DNA from: Phycisphaeraceae bacterium | Lineage (GTDB): Bacteria > Planctomycetota > Phycisphaerae > Phycisphaerales > Phycisphaeraceae | NCBI GenBank assembly: GCA_029260655.1 | Contig: JAJDCU010000016.1 | Location: 1-64,000, forward strand | Direction: 5' to 3' | DNA length: 64,000 nt | Shown: piece after piece, positions 16,302 through 26,201 of the stretch | How positions within the stretch are numbered: the stretch's first letter is position 1 | Layout of the letters: each line of letters opens with the position of its first letter | Translations under genes and position numbers: made by a program | Notes under the pieces: generated by a model | The model's database searches: none | Told to the model about the DNA's origin: nothing | What the model saw: the letters and a program-made list of their open reading frames with translations, nothing else

Positions 16302-18512
16302 TCACTCCACCGCAGGCCCCTCGCTGTTTTCGACGCCATCAACTGCGTCGGGCTCGTCTACCTGCGTCAGGGGTTGTGGCGCGGGGGCGGAGCCGTTGAC
16401 CCAGTCGTCCAGGCGTGTCAGTTGCTGGCCGACCTCGGGCTTGATGGCGGGGGCGAGCAATTGGCGCAGGTCGCGGACGATGGTGGCGACTTCTTCCTTG
16501 CGGTTTAGCTGGCGGAAGCGGTGGGCGGTCTGGATGAACTGATGGACGATCCGGTCGTCGGTGGGCGAAACCCCGGGTCGGTCCGAACCCAGGAGCTTGC
16601 GTGCGGCGACGAAGGCTGGGTCGACCTGCCCGACCAGGAGGTTGGCGCGGATCTGTCCACGGCCGAGCCGATCGAGCTGGGATTCGCTTAGGTCGGCTTC
16701 GCCGGCGGCGACGCGCGTAAAGTCATCGAGCGAGGTGGCGGGGTCGCCGTGATTTAAGCGCACCTCGCCACGGGTCAGCAGCAGCTCCAAACGGTCGGCC
16801 TGGTCGAGCGATCCCAGGTCATCGCGGTCGATCGCGGCGGACAGGACCTCCAGGCGCTTCACCGGTGACTCGCCGAGTTGTGCAAGCTGACGGTCGGTGG
16901 TGAGCACGGCGTCGGCGGGGACGCGCGACGCCATCGCCACCAGCGCCTGGCGCCAGGTCTCGACGGAGCTTTCTCGTTGGGGCCTGTTGGCGGCGAGCAT
17001 CCGAAGGGTGCTGGGCTCGCTGCCCCGTCGTGTGGCGGCGGCGATCAGGATCGGCTGGATGACCGGGTCGTTGAAGCGGTGGGCCAGGTGGTTCAGCGAG
17101 CGCGTGGAGTCTGCCCAGGCCTGCGCGGCGGCGGTCTTGACCGCGTCGTCCTGGTGGTCGACCCACTTGGCGATCAGGTCCCAGTCCTGCTGGCTGCCGA
17201 CCTTGCCCATGAGTGTGATGACCTGCGGCGCGGGGGGGCGGTCTGCCTGGACGTTTTTCCGTGCGAGCTTGGCGGCGTTTTTGACCTGCTGACGATTCAT
17301 CATGTCGGCATCAAAGGCGGCGGCGAGTGCGGCGGCGGCATCGGCTCGCCGGGACTGATCACCCAGCAGCCTGATGGCCGGGTCGACCGCCGTTGGCTGG
17401 GGCAGCCGGGCCATCATCCCCAGGTACGCGCCCAGCACGGAAGAAACCTGCTCATGCCGGCTTGCCAACTGCTGGGCGACCAAGGCGGCGGCCGGGGCGT
17501 CGGCCAGGTCGCTTAGCCGAAGCGCGGCGTTTTGACGGATCGCGGGGACCGGGTCGGTCAGCGTGGCGCGCAGCGCCTCGCGCAAAGGCTCGTCGAACGG
17601 CAGGTCGTCCAGAAGCCGCTGCTCGGTCAGGTCCATCCCAAGCAGACGGATCGGGGTCAGCGGGTCACGGAGCATGTAGACCAGCACGCCGGGCTTGCCC
17701 TCGTCGGAATTGGCCTGGTAGAGCGCGCGCTGAGACTCCAGCAGCTTGTCTTCGAGCTGATGATCGCCGGCGCGTCTACGTGCTTCGCGGCGTTCAAAGT
17801 TACTCAGCAGGTGCTGCGTCCACTCCTTGCCCCAAAGGCCCCGGGTCTGCTGCCACCACGTAGCCCACGCCTGGCGGTCGGCGTCGTAGTGATCCAAGGC
17901 GCTTAGGATCCCAAGCGCCTGGAAGGCGGCCTGCTGGACGGGCTGGGGCTGGGCGACGGAGGTCAACTCCATGAGCACCTTCGCGGTGGCCTGGGTGCGG
18001 TCATGGCCCAGCGTCAGGACAGCGCCGCTTCGCCGAGCGATCGGCTCGCTTGAGCTGCGCGCGATCCGGGTCAGTTGCTTGATGACCTCGGGCTTATCGA
18101 ACCGGCCCAGCGCCGCGGCCAGGTCCTGCGACAGGCCTGCGTCGACCTGGCCGAGCAGCCCGATCAACGGCGAGGCCAACTCGCTCGGCGGATCGCCCGG
18201 GAAAGTGGCGACGGCCTGGATCACCGCACGCCAGCCGACACGGCTCTGCTGGGTGGTTAGCGCCAGGGACAGTGCCCCGGTCGCCTCGTCGCTGCTCATC
18301 TCAAGCAGTTCGGTCGCCGAGGCGGCGCGCTCGGCCAGGCCCAGCCCGTCGGAGGTCAGCCGGGTCCACGCTTCGGCGATCCGCGTGGAGGCATCCGCCT
18401 GGGCGGACTGGGGCTGATCGGTCTGCGCGGCCAGCAAGCACGGCAAGGTGATCGCCGTCACACCGAAGATCAAGAGCGCCGCGGCGGGCAGGTTGAATCG
18501 TGTCATACGCAT
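16302..18512 (-). CDS. Secreted HEAT-repeat-like protein
   Basis: This 736-residue exported protein has a signal peptide (AALLIFGVTAITLPCLLAAQ). Its long alpha-helical body has repeated motifs such as PAIRQNAALRLSDLADAPA and DAVKTAAAQAW, characteristic of HEAT repeats, followed by TPR-like helices. It ends in a short acidic tail. It is presumably a periplasmic scaffold; no partner is evident. TACAAT (complement of about 18528-18533) and a GAGG ribosome site precede the start at 18512. Its last 63 nt exist in a second copy beyond the PEP-CTERM gene. Confidence 0.8.
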   Translation of the reverse strand: MRMTRFNLPAAALLIFGVTAITLPCLLAAQTDQPQSAQADASTRIAEAWTRLTSDGLGLAERAASATELLEMSSDEATGALSLALTTQQSRVGWRAVIQAVATFPGDPPSELASPLIGLLGQVDAGLSQDLAAALGRFDKPEVIKQLTRIARSSSEPIARRSGAVLTLGHDRTQATAKVLMELTSVAQPQPVQQAAFQALGILSALDHYDADRQAWATWWQQTRGLWGKEWTQHLLSNFERREARRRAGDHQLEDKLLESQRALYQANSDEGKPGVLVYMLRDPLTPIRLLGMDLTEQRLLDDLPFDEPLREALRATLTDPVPAIRQNAALRLSDLADAPAAALVAQQLASRHEQVSSVLGAYLGMMARLPQPTAVDPAIRLLGDQSRRADAAAALAAAFDADMMNRQQVKNAAKLARKNVQADRPPAPQVITLMGKVGSQQDWDLIAKWVDHQDDAVKTAAAQAWADSTRSLNHLAHRFNDPVIQPILIAAATRRGSEPSTLRMLAANRPQRESSVETWRQALVAMASRVPADAVLTTDRQLAQLGESPVKRLEVLSAAIDRDDLGSLDQADRLELLLTRGEVRLNHGDPATSLDDFTRVAAGEADLSESQLDRLGRGQIRANLLVGQVDPAFVAARKLLGSDRPGVSPTDDRIVHQFIQTAHRFRQLNRKEEVATIVRDLRQLLAPAIKPEVGQQLTRLDDWVNGSAPAPQPLTQVDEPDAVDGVENSEGPAVE

Positions 18513-18900
18513 GGAGTACCTCGGGTCCGCATTGTACTACCACCAACAGGCGGTGGATGGGCCGATAATCTTAGTCGCCGCACACGGCCGATTCTTGCAG
18601 CGGGCCGGGGTTGAACGATTGGCGCCGGCCTATCAGGTTAGCTATCGGCCGTCTCGGCTAAGCGCCCCCATTCTCGGCGTGTGTAACCCAACCCGGACAC
18701 GCCGGCCACCCCGAAAAGCTGGCCATACCCCTCGAAGACGCCGCCGGCTCACCTGGGCCGGCCAGGGGCGTACCTGTTTAGACGTACGAAACCGCCTTGG
18801 GTTCGACAATCCCCGCCGCTTAACTACCATGAGCCCGCTTGGCCGTGTGGCCTAGCAAGTGACACGGACCCAACGCAGCCACCGCCCTAAACCGCTAAAC
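18513..18900. other. Intergenic region upstream of serS
   Basis: This 388-nt region separates the HEAT-type gene from serS. It is GC-rich with some dyads, for example CCTGG/CCAGG at 18752-18766, but without a recognisable promoter close to serS. I found no T-box signature, tRNA or credible open frame. Confidence 0.4.
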
Positions 18901-20298
18901 ATGATCGACCTGAAAGACCTGCGAGCGAACCCCGACAAGTACCGCAAGGGCTTGGCGGACAAGGGCCACCCCCCCGACCTGGCGGATAAGTTGCTGGCGG
19001 TGGACGCCGAGCTGCGCCCGCTGATCACCCAGCGCGAACAGCTCACGGCCGAAAAAAACCAGATCGGCAAGCAGATCGGGCAGGTCGCGGGCAAACTCAA
19101 GAAGGCCGGCGACGACGAGCGGGCGGCGCTGCAAGAGCAGATGCAGTCGCTTCAGGCCCGGCCGAACCAGATCAAGGAAGAAGAAGCCGCGTTGACCAAG
19201 CGGGCTGCCGAACTGGAACAACAGCGCGGCGCGTTGTGGCTTCGTATCCCCCAGCCGGCGGACCCGGACGTGCCGGTGGGCGCCAGCGCCGACGAGAACG
19301 TGCAGCTAAGCACCTGGCACCCCGACGGGTTCGACCCCGCCAAGACGTTCGCCGAAAACAAGGGCTTTGCTCCGAAATCACACATCGAACTAGGCCAGGC
19401 GCTTGGACTCTTTGACTTCGAGCGCGGCGCAAAGATGGCGGGCAGCCGAAGCTATGTATTGACCGGTGACGGGGCGCGGCTTCACCAGGCGGTATTGCGT
19501 TTCGCCTTCGATTTCATGACCCAGGAAAACGGGTTTGAGCCGATGAGCGTGCCGGTGGTCGTCCGCGATGACTGCATGGTCGGGACCGGTTTTTTCCCGG
19601 AAGGCAAGGACCAGGCGTACGAGATCAAGGAAACCGACCGCGGCGGCGGGTACGACCTGTACCTGACAGGGACCGGGGAAGTGTCGCTGATGGCTTACCA
19701 CCAGGGCGAGATCCTCGAGGCCGAGTGTCTGCCTCGGTGCTACACGACGGTGAGCACCTGCTTCCGGCGGGAAGCCGGCGCCGCGGGCAAGGACACGGCC
19801 GGGCTGTACCGGGTGCATCAATTCGACAAGGTCGAGCAGGTGGTGATCTGTGAGGCCAACGAGCAGACGTCACGGGACTGGCACAAGAAGATGCTCGGGT
19901 ATGTCCAGGCGTTAATGCAGCGGCTTGAGTTGCCATACCGCCTGCTGCAATGTTGCACGGGTGACCTTGGCCCAAAGAACGCGGACATGATCGACATCGA
20001 GACGTGGATGCCCAGCCGGGGCCCTGAGGGTGCGGACGGTTTACCGAGCGGGGCCTACGGCGAGACGCACTCGGCCAGCCGGTTGTACGACTACCAGTGC
20101 CGAAGGCTGAACCTGCGCTACCGCGATCCCAAGACGAATAAGCCAGTATTTTGCCACAGCCTCAATAACACCGTCGCCGCCAGCCCCCGCCTGCTGGTGC
20201 CGATCATTGAGATGTATCAGAACGAGGACGCCAGCGTGACCGTCCCGACGGTGTTGCGTCCCTACATGCAAGGCATCGAGCGGATCGGGCCTGCTTGA
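18901..20298 (+). CDS. serS: Seryl-tRNA synthetase
   Basis: This class II synthetase charges tRNA-Ser (and tRNA-Sec where present). The 465-residue protein starts with MIDLKDLRANPDKYRKGL and a long N-terminal antiparallel coiled coil (residues about 35-105) that grips the tRNA variable arm. The catalytic core follows, with TGTGEVSLMAYHQGEIL and motif 2 CFRREAGAAGKDTAGLYR; motif 3 lies near VPTVLRPYMQG. The frame is open back to 18859, but the ATG at 18901 matches the family start. No strong ribosome-binding site is visible. It is monocistronic; folC follows with its own promoter. Confidence 0.96.
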   Translation: MIDLKDLRANPDKYRKGLADKGHPPDLADKLLAVDAELRPLITQREQLTAEKNQIGKQIGQVAGKLKKAGDDERAALQEQMQSLQARPNQIKEEEAALTKRAAELEQQRGALWLRIPQPADPDVPVGASADENVQLSTWHPDGFDPAKTFAENKGFAPKSHIELGQALGLFDFERGAKMAGSRSYVLTGDGARLHQAVLRFAFDFMTQENGFEPMSVPVVVRDDCMVGTGFFPEGKDQAYEIKETDRGGGYDLYLTGTGEVSLMAYHQGEILEAECLPRCYTTVSTCFRREAGAAGKDTAGLYRVHQFDKVEQVVICEANEQTSRDWHKKMLGYVQALMQRLELPYRLLQCCTGDLGPKNADMIDIETWMPSRGPEGADGLPSGAYGETHSASRLYDYQCRRLNLRYRDPKTNKPVFCHSLNNTVAASPRLLVPIIEMYQNEDASVTVPTVLRPYMQGIERIGPA

Positions 20299-20404
20299 GC
20301 CGTTTGGGCGGCGTATTATATAACATCCGGCCTTTTGCTATCCGGTGGACCATCTCCCGCTGACTACCTAAATGCTTATTGTTGCTGGTTTTGCAGTTCG
20401 TAGG

Positions 20405-20433
20405 TTGACCTTGAACGCCGTTTTTGGTACACT
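20405..20433 (+). promoter_or_regulatory. Promoter of folC
   Basis: TTGACC at 20405-20410 and TACACT at 20428-20433 are spaced by 17 nt. The -10 ends only 8 nt before the folC ATG, so the transcript would be leaderless or nearly so. Confidence 0.7.
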
Positions 20434-20441
20434 AGCTTACT

Positions 20442-21935
20442 ATGCCTACCTCAGCGCGTCGCAACGCGAAAAATTCCAGGGGCTCGAAAAAGACAACTGC
20501 TGGTAAGACAACGACTAAAAAGAAGTCAACGGCCAAAGCGCCTGCCAAGTCTGCCACGCCAGTCTTTTCGAGCCTTAAGATCACCAACTACACCACCGCC
20601 TTGCGGTGGCTCTATGAGCACGTCGATCACGAGCAGATGCGGATGGTCCGCTACAACGAGCGGACGTTCAATTTAAGTCGGATGCGCCGGCTGCTTGACC
20701 TGCTGGGCAACCCCCATCAGCAGGTCAAAGCCGTCCAGGTCGCCGGGAGCAAGGGCAAAGGCTCGACCTGCGCGATGCTGGCGTGCATGCTCAAGTCCTG
20801 TGGCTACACCGTCGGGCTCTACACCAGCCCGCACCTGGTCGACCTGCGCGAGCGGATCACGATCGACGGGTCGATGATCAGCTATCAGGATGTGGCCGAG
20901 ATCTTCAAGCTGATCGCCGCCAAGGAAAAAGGCTTGGGCGCGACACCCCCAACGTTCTTCGAGATCATGACGGCTACTGCCCTGCGTTACTTCGCCGATC
21001 AGGCGGTGGATGTGGCGGTCCTCGAGACCGGGCTGGGAGGCCGGCTGGACTGTACGACCGTCGTTGATCCACTGGTCTGCGGGATCACCCACATCAGCCT
21101 GGACCACATGAACATCCTCGGCGAGGACCTGGCGTCGATCGCTCGGGAGAAGGCGGGCATCTTCAAGAAGGACGTCCCCGCATTGTCCGTGGCTCAGGAG
21201 CCGGAGGTTACCGAAGTCTTACGATCCTGCGCCGAGGCGGTCGGATCACCCATGGAGACCACCGGCGACCAGATCGACTTCTCCTACCGGTTCGAGGCCA
21301 ACCGAGAGCTGGGCCCGCACACCCGCGTCTGCCTGACGACCCCGACCAGCCGGTTCGAGCACCTGCCCGTGCCCCTGCGAGGCGAGCACCAGGCACACAA
21401 CTGCGGCCTTGCGCTGGCCATGCTCGACAAACTTCGGACCCACGGCTTCAACCTCCCCGAGGACAAGGTCATCCTGGGCCTGGCCGAGACCCAGCTGCCC
21501 GGGCGGATGGAACAGGTCTGGGACCAGCCACGGATCCTCATCGACGGCGCACATAACGCACACTCGATCCAGGCGCTGATCCGCGCGTTGGGCGCCCATA
21601 TCGCCTACGACTCGCTGGTCATGATCTTCGGCTGCGGGCAGGACAAGGACATCCCGGGCATGCTCAAGCAGGTCTCGTTGGGCGCCGACAAGGTCATCTT
21701 CACCCGCGCCAAGAATAATCCACGCGCCATGGAGCCCGCCGACCTGCTCAGCAAGTTCAGCGACATCTCCGGCAAGATGGTCCAGACCGCCGACAAGCTC
21801 AAGGACGCCCTGAAGCTCGCCGCCAACGCCGTCAGCCGCGAAGACCTGATCATCGTCACCGGCAGCTTCTACCTCGCCGGCGAGGCACGCAAGTATTTCC
21901 TGGACAACAAGTCCAAGCGTAACAAGCAAAAGTAG
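20442..21935 (+). CDS. folC: Folylpolyglutamate/dihydrofolate synthase with lysine-rich tail
   Basis: FolC adds glutamate to dihydropteroate and to folates, an ATP-dependent Mur-ligase-like reaction in the cytoplasm. The 497-residue protein has the P-loop VAGSKGKGSTCAML, then LYTSPHLVDLRERI, ETGLGGRLDCTT and the C-terminal domain motif LIDGAHNAHS. Residues 1 to about 38 are an extra lysine-rich tail (KKTTAGKTTTKKKSTAKAP) not needed for FolC activity and similar to the tail of the DksA-like protein at 6146. The promoter at 20405-20433 predicts a leaderless mRNA starting at or next to this ATG, which supports the tail being translated. Confidence 0.93.
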   Translation: MPTSARRNAKNSRGSKKTTAGKTTTKKKSTAKAPAKSATPVFSSLKITNYTTALRWLYEHVDHEQMRMVRYNERTFNLSRMRRLLDLLGNPHQQVKAVQVAGSKGKGSTCAMLACMLKSCGYTVGLYTSPHLVDLRERITIDGSMISYQDVAEIFKLIAAKEKGLGATPPTFFEIMTATALRYFADQAVDVAVLETGLGGRLDCTTVVDPLVCGITHISLDHMNILGEDLASIAREKAGIFKKDVPALSVAQEPEVTEVLRSCAEAVGSPMETTGDQIDFSYRFEANRELGPHTRVCLTTPTSRFEHLPVPLRGEHQAHNCGLALAMLDKLRTHGFNLPEDKVILGLAETQLPGRMEQVWDQPRILIDGAHNAHSIQALIRALGAHIAYDSLVMIFGCGQDKDIPGMLKQVSLGADKVIFTRAKNNPRAMEPADLLSKFSDISGKMVQTADKLKDALKLAANAVSREDLIIVTGSFYLAGEARKYFLDNKSKRNKQK

Positions 21936-22067
21936 CCTTGGCTCCGTCTGAAAACGACGTGGCGCGGGGCGGATCTAATGTCCAAGCGCAGCGCCGAGGC
22001 TAAGCGCGGCGAAACCCCGGGTATCCGCGGCTGTGTGCATCGCCGAGCGCACCGGTAAAATTACCTC

Positions 22068-23093
22068 ATGCTCCGCATCGGTCACGTTCAACTGAAAACG
22101 AATCTGCTGCTGGCGCCGATCGCGGGGTACTGCGACCTGGCGTTTCGGCTGGTGGTGCGCTCGGTGCCGAGCTGCGCGGGCCACGGAACGCTTGGGCTGG
22201 CGTGTACGGACCTGCTGTGCCCGCAGGCGGTGCTCAACGAGAATCAAAAGTCGCTTTGGCTGGCGGCGACGCATCCGGATGATCAGCCGATCTGCATGCA
22301 GCTCTACGGGGCCGACGGCGCGATCATGGCCCAGGCCGCGCGGTGGGCCCAGGCGCACGGCGCGACCACGATCGACATCAACATGGGCTGCCCGGTGGAC
22401 AAAGTCACCAAGAAAAACGGCGGATCGACGCTCCTGTGTGACCCGGCAAACACGGTCAAACTCGCCAAGCAGGTCGTCGAAGCGGTCAGCGTCCCGGTGA
22501 CCGCGAAGATTCGTTTGGGCTGGGATGATCAACAGCTCATCACCGACACACTACCGCCTGCGCTCGCGGATGTCGGCATCGCCGCCGTCACCGTCCACGG
22601 CCGAACCACCGAGCAGAAGTTCCGTGGCAGCGCGAGCCTTGACGGGATCGCCCGTGTCGTCGAAGCGATGAAACGCCGGCACGATATCCCCGTGATCGGT
22701 AATGGCGACATCAAGACCCCCCAAGACGCCAAGCGCATGATCGACGCCACCGGCTGCGACGGCGTGATGATCGGCCGCGGCGCGCTGGGCCAACCCTGGC
22801 TCTTCCGCGACACGGCGTATTACCTTGCCACAGGCGAATTGCCCCCGCCCTACCCGCGCATCGAACGTGCACGGCTGGTGGTGCAGCACTTCGAGAACCT
22901 CTTATCCATGCGTGATGAGCGGGTCGCGCTGAACACGATCAAGCGGCGGATGAGCTGGTACTCGCCGCACCTGCAACCCTGGCCGGGCCTGCGCCGCGGC
23001 GTGCAGAAGATCGGTTCGCCAAATGAGTTTCGAGATTTCCTGTCGGCGGGGATCGAGCGGATGCGGGAATGCTGTGCGGTCGCTTCCAGTTAA
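22068..23093 (+). CDS. tRNA-dihydrouridine synthase, DusB-like
   Basis: This flavoprotein reduces uridine to dihydrouridine in the tRNA D-loop. The 341-residue TIM-barrel protein shows LAPIAGYCDLAFR at the N-terminus, the DINMGCPVDKVTKKNGGS motif with the catalytic Cys, TAKIRLGWD, VHGRTTEQKFRG and the FMN-phosphate site IGNGDI with MIGRGALGQPW. TAAAAT at 22056-22061 is exactly 6 nt before the ATG, so a leaderless transcript is expected. The convergent lepB gene begins 9 nt after its stop. Confidence 0.92.
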   Translation: MLRIGHVQLKTNLLLAPIAGYCDLAFRLVVRSVPSCAGHGTLGLACTDLLCPQAVLNENQKSLWLAATHPDDQPICMQLYGADGAIMAQAARWAQAHGATTIDINMGCPVDKVTKKNGGSTLLCDPANTVKLAKQVVEAVSVPVTAKIRLGWDDQQLITDTLPPALADVGIAAVTVHGRTTEQKFRGSASLDGIARVVEAMKRRHDIPVIGNGDIKTPQDAKRMIDATGCDGVMIGRGALGQPWLFRDTAYYLATGELPPPYPRIERARLVVQHFENLLSMRDERVALNTIKRRMSWYSPHLQPWPGLRRGVQKIGSPNEFRDFLSAGIERMRECCAVASS

Positions 23094-23102
23094 TCGCAAC
23101 GA

Positions 23103-24074
23103 TTATTTATCGCTATCGATGATCCGTTTGCCGATGCGGCTCCAGCGGATTAAGCCAGGCGGGTTGTCGTCATCGATGCCGTAAGCCCTTAGAATCCCAG
23201 CAGGAGCGTCATAGGGACTGTGTGGAAGCTGAGGAACCTGCGACCAATAGATCGTCATGACGTGACCGATGACGTCTGCAAAAGGGATCGAACCCGTGGA
23301 ACGACTGTCATAGCTTAGACGGCGATGGTCCCCGGCCATGAAGAGCTTGCCCTCGGGCACCGTGATCGGGCCATAGTTGCTTAGATGGATTGAGCCAAAG
23401 CCAACAGGCCCATCGATTTTCACATAAGGCTCATCAATCATAACGCCATTGCGGATCAGCTTATCATCTTTGAATTCGATCACGTCACCGGCGAGGCCGA
23501 CGATTCGTTTAGAGAATATGGTGCGATCATCGCCTACTTTGTTAAGGTAGATCACTACATCTCCTCGCCTCAACTCTCTGGCAAAAAGTGCGTGCATCTC
23601 CACCATAACGCGGTCACCCGCGACGATCGTGTCAGACATGCTGCCCGTCGGCATGGAAAACGCTTGCAACCAATAAGTTCGCATCGGCAGGGTTAAGACA
23701 AAGGCCGCGGGCCAAGCCAACGCCCATATTAAAAGGTACACCCACCACCGCTGGTAACGCCGGCGCGCGTAGTTGCGGTTTCGGCGGATTGTCATCAGGG
23801 CATCGGCGATGCTGCCGACGTTCCATCCAATCACCAGCAACACCGCGACCACAACCCCTATGCGGCCCCACGGGACGTAAACCAGAGATACGATTGACAA
23901 CAACCCCGCCAGGTAACAGAGGCTATAAACCACCAGGCCCCGGCGAGCCTGTCCGGCATAGACATGCCCGAGACCCGCCATGAGAAACGACAGGAAGGCC
24001 GCCACCCACAGTGATCTGGGTGGGCCCGGCATGTGATCCTCGGCTGCATCGACGGGCTCTGGTGATTCACTCAT
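23103..24074 (-). CDS. lepB: Signal peptidase I with N-terminal membrane domain
   Basis: Signal peptidase I removes Sec signal peptides at the outer face of the membrane. The 323-residue protein has the Ser nucleophile motif MPTGSMSDTI, the Lys general-base region FSKRIVGLAGDVIEF and a box E variant GDHRRLSYDSR with His where GDN is usual. Before the catalytic part are about four hydrophobic helices including GLGHVYAGQARRG, a TM2-like pattern, longer than the one or two helices of typical LepB. GGGAG lies upstream of the start at 24074. It is divergent from typA. Confidence 0.9.
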   Translation of the reverse strand: MSESPEPVDAAEDHMPGPPRSLWVAAFLSFLMAGLGHVYAGQARRGLVVYSLCYLAGLLSIVSLVYVPWGRIGVVVAVLLVIGWNVGSIADALMTIRRNRNYARRRYQRWWVYLLIWALAWPAAFVLTLPMRTYWLQAFSMPTGSMSDTIVAGDRVMVEMHALFARELRRGDVVIYLNKVGDDRTIFSKRIVGLAGDVIEFKDDKLIRNGVMIDEPYVKIDGPVGFGSIHLSNYGPITVPEGKLFMAGDHRRLSYDSRSTGSIPFADVIGHVMTIYWSQVPQLPHSPYDAPAGILRAYGIDDDNPPGLIRWSRIGKRIIDSDK

Positions 24075-24228
24075 GCACGTACTCCCGAAACGGACGGAAT
24101 GAGTAAACTCTAGCGAAACACAGCCGAGGACGCTCCGCCGTAAGGAAACCGCTATAATGCTCGGCTCGCCGAACCACGGCAGGCTCCCGATGGACTACCC
24201 CCTGAACACCCCGGCCCCCGGATACACC

Positions 24229-26139
24229 ATGGCTCAGAATCACCTGCGAAACGTCGCGATCATTGCACACGTCGATCATGGCAAGACGACCCTGACCGAC
24301 CAACTGCTGTACCAGTCCGGTCAGTTCCGCGAGGCCGAGCTGGATAAGCTCGCCGGGGGCCAGCACAACCTGGTCCTGGATACCGGGGACCTGGAGCGGG
24401 AGCGCGGGATCACGATCACGGCCAAGAACTGCGCGGTGAACTACCGCGGGCTCGACGGCGCGGACTACAAGATCAACCTGATCGACACGCCGGGCCACGC
24501 GGACTTCGGCGGCGAGGTCGAGCGCGTCCTGAAGATGGCGGACGGCGTGCTGCTGGTGGTCGATGCGTTTGAGGGGCCGATGCCGCAGACGCGGTTCGTG
24601 CTGGAGAAGGCGCTTGGGCACGGGCTGAAGCCGGTGGTGGTGGTAAATAAGATTGATAAGCCTAACGCCCGGCCGGACGACGTGGTCAACGAGGTGTTTG
24701 ACCTGCTTGGGAGCCTGGACGCGCCGGACGAGGCGATGGACTTTACGGTGGTCTATGCGTCCGCCAAGGAGGGCTGGGCGACCGACGACCAGGCGAAGGT
24801 CGGCGCGGACGATCAGCCGACGGATGTGCGGGCGCTGTTCGAGGCGATCCTTGCGCATGTCCCCCCGCCGCGCAAGGAAGAGGCGGACCTGTCGGCGCCC
24901 TTGCAGATGATGGTGACCACGCTGGCGTACTCGGACTACGTCGGGCGGATCGCGATCGGCCGGGTGTACGGCGGTCGGCTCAAGGGCGGACAGCAGGTCA
25001 CGGTCATCAACCGGGCGGGCGAAGGCTCGCAGCAGCGGGCCCAGCAGGTGTTCGCGTTTGAGGGCCTGGGCAAGAAAGAAGTGCCCGAGGTCGAGGCGGG
25101 CGACATCTGCGCCGTGGTCGGGCTCGAGTCGATCGACATCGGCGACACCATCGGCTGCCCGGATACGCCCAGCGCGCTGCCCCGGGTCGCGATCGATGAG
25201 CCGACGCTGAACATGATGTTCCGTGTGAACGACTCGCCTTTCGCCGGCAAGGAAGGCAAGTTCGTCACCAGCCGGCAGGTCTGGGACCGATTGGAAAAAG
25301 AGCTTCACAGCAACGTCGCGCTCAAGGCTGAGCGTTCAGAAGTCGCGGGGGCTGGGGATCAGTTCCTGGTGTCCGGCCGAGGGCTGATGCACCTGGGCGT
25401 GCTGCTTGAGACCATGCGGCGCGAGGGTTACGAATTGGCGGTCGGCAAGCCCGAGGTGATCCTCAAGCGGGTCGACGGCAAGGTGCACGAGCCGATCGAG
25501 CAACTGGTCGTCGATTGCCCGGCCGAGTGTCAGAACTCGGTGATGTCGCTGGTCAGTGACCGCCGTGCCGAGGTCGTTCGGATGGACCCCAAGGCCGGGG
25601 CGGGCGACTACGTGCACATGGAGTTTACGATCCCCGCGCGGGGTTTGATCGGGCTGCGGACACGGATGCTCACCGCCACGCAGGGCCGGGCCATCATGCA
25701 CCACAACCTGCTGCGTTACGAGCCGATCCGTGGCGAAGTCCCCAAGCGCGCTGCCGGGGTGATTATTTCCAGTGACGCCGGGCAGGTCATGCCGTATGCG
25801 CTGGATGCGCTGTACGACCGCGGCTTCTTCTTCTGCAAGCCCGGTGATCAGGTCTACGCCGGGCAGGTCGTCGGCGAGCACTGCAAAGACAACGACATCA
25901 TCGCCAACGTCACCCGCAACAAGAAGCACAGTAACGTCCGCGCCTCCGGCAGCGACGACGCCACAAGGGTCCGCCCCGCACGGGAGATGTCTCTGGAAGC
26001 CAGCCTGGAATACATCCAGGAAGACGAACTGGTCGAAGTCACCCCGAGCGCGATCCGGATGCGCAAGCGGCTACTGCTGGAGTCAGATCGTAAGCGAGAG
26101 TCGCGCAAGGCGAAGGTGAAGGATGATGTGGGGGTTTAA
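24229..26139 (+). CDS. typA: Translational GTPase TypA/BipA
   Basis: TypA is a ribosome-binding GTPase related to EF-G that aids 50S assembly and growth under stress. G-domain motifs appear in order: AHVDHGKTT, the RGITI switch, DTPGHADFGGEVER and NKIDKPNARP; domains II, III and V follow, with the TypA-typical RGLMHLGVLLETMRREG and PARGLIGLRTRML. The ATG at 24229 fits the family N-terminus (NHLRNVAIIAHVD). An in-frame ATG at 24190 would add 13 residues. TATAAT at 24153-24158 is a likely -10 element, giving a short leader. Confidence 0.95.
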   Translation: MAQNHLRNVAIIAHVDHGKTTLTDQLLYQSGQFREAELDKLAGGQHNLVLDTGDLERERGITITAKNCAVNYRGLDGADYKINLIDTPGHADFGGEVERVLKMADGVLLVVDAFEGPMPQTRFVLEKALGHGLKPVVVVNKIDKPNARPDDVVNEVFDLLGSLDAPDEAMDFTVVYASAKEGWATDDQAKVGADDQPTDVRALFEAILAHVPPPRKEEADLSAPLQMMVTTLAYSDYVGRIAIGRVYGGRLKGGQQVTVINRAGEGSQQRAQQVFAFEGLGKKEVPEVEAGDICAVVGLESIDIGDTIGCPDTPSALPRVAIDEPTLNMMFRVNDSPFAGKEGKFVTSRQVWDRLEKELHSNVALKAERSEVAGAGDQFLVSGRGLMHLGVLLETMRREGYELAVGKPEVILKRVDGKVHEPIEQLVVDCPAECQNSVMSLVSDRRAEVVRMDPKAGAGDYVHMEFTIPARGLIGLRTRMLTATQGRAIMHHNLLRYEPIRGEVPKRAAGVIISSDAGQVMPYALDALYDRGFFFCKPGDQVYAGQVVGEHCKDNDIIANVTRNKKHSNVRASGSDDATRVRPAREMSLEASLEYIQEDELVEVTPSAIRMRKRLLLESDRKRESRKAKVKDDVGV

Positions 26140-26201
26140 GGATCGGTTGACTTCGTATAGATTGATTAGTTGACGAATCTGGTTCAGCTTACAATTCAAT
26201 C

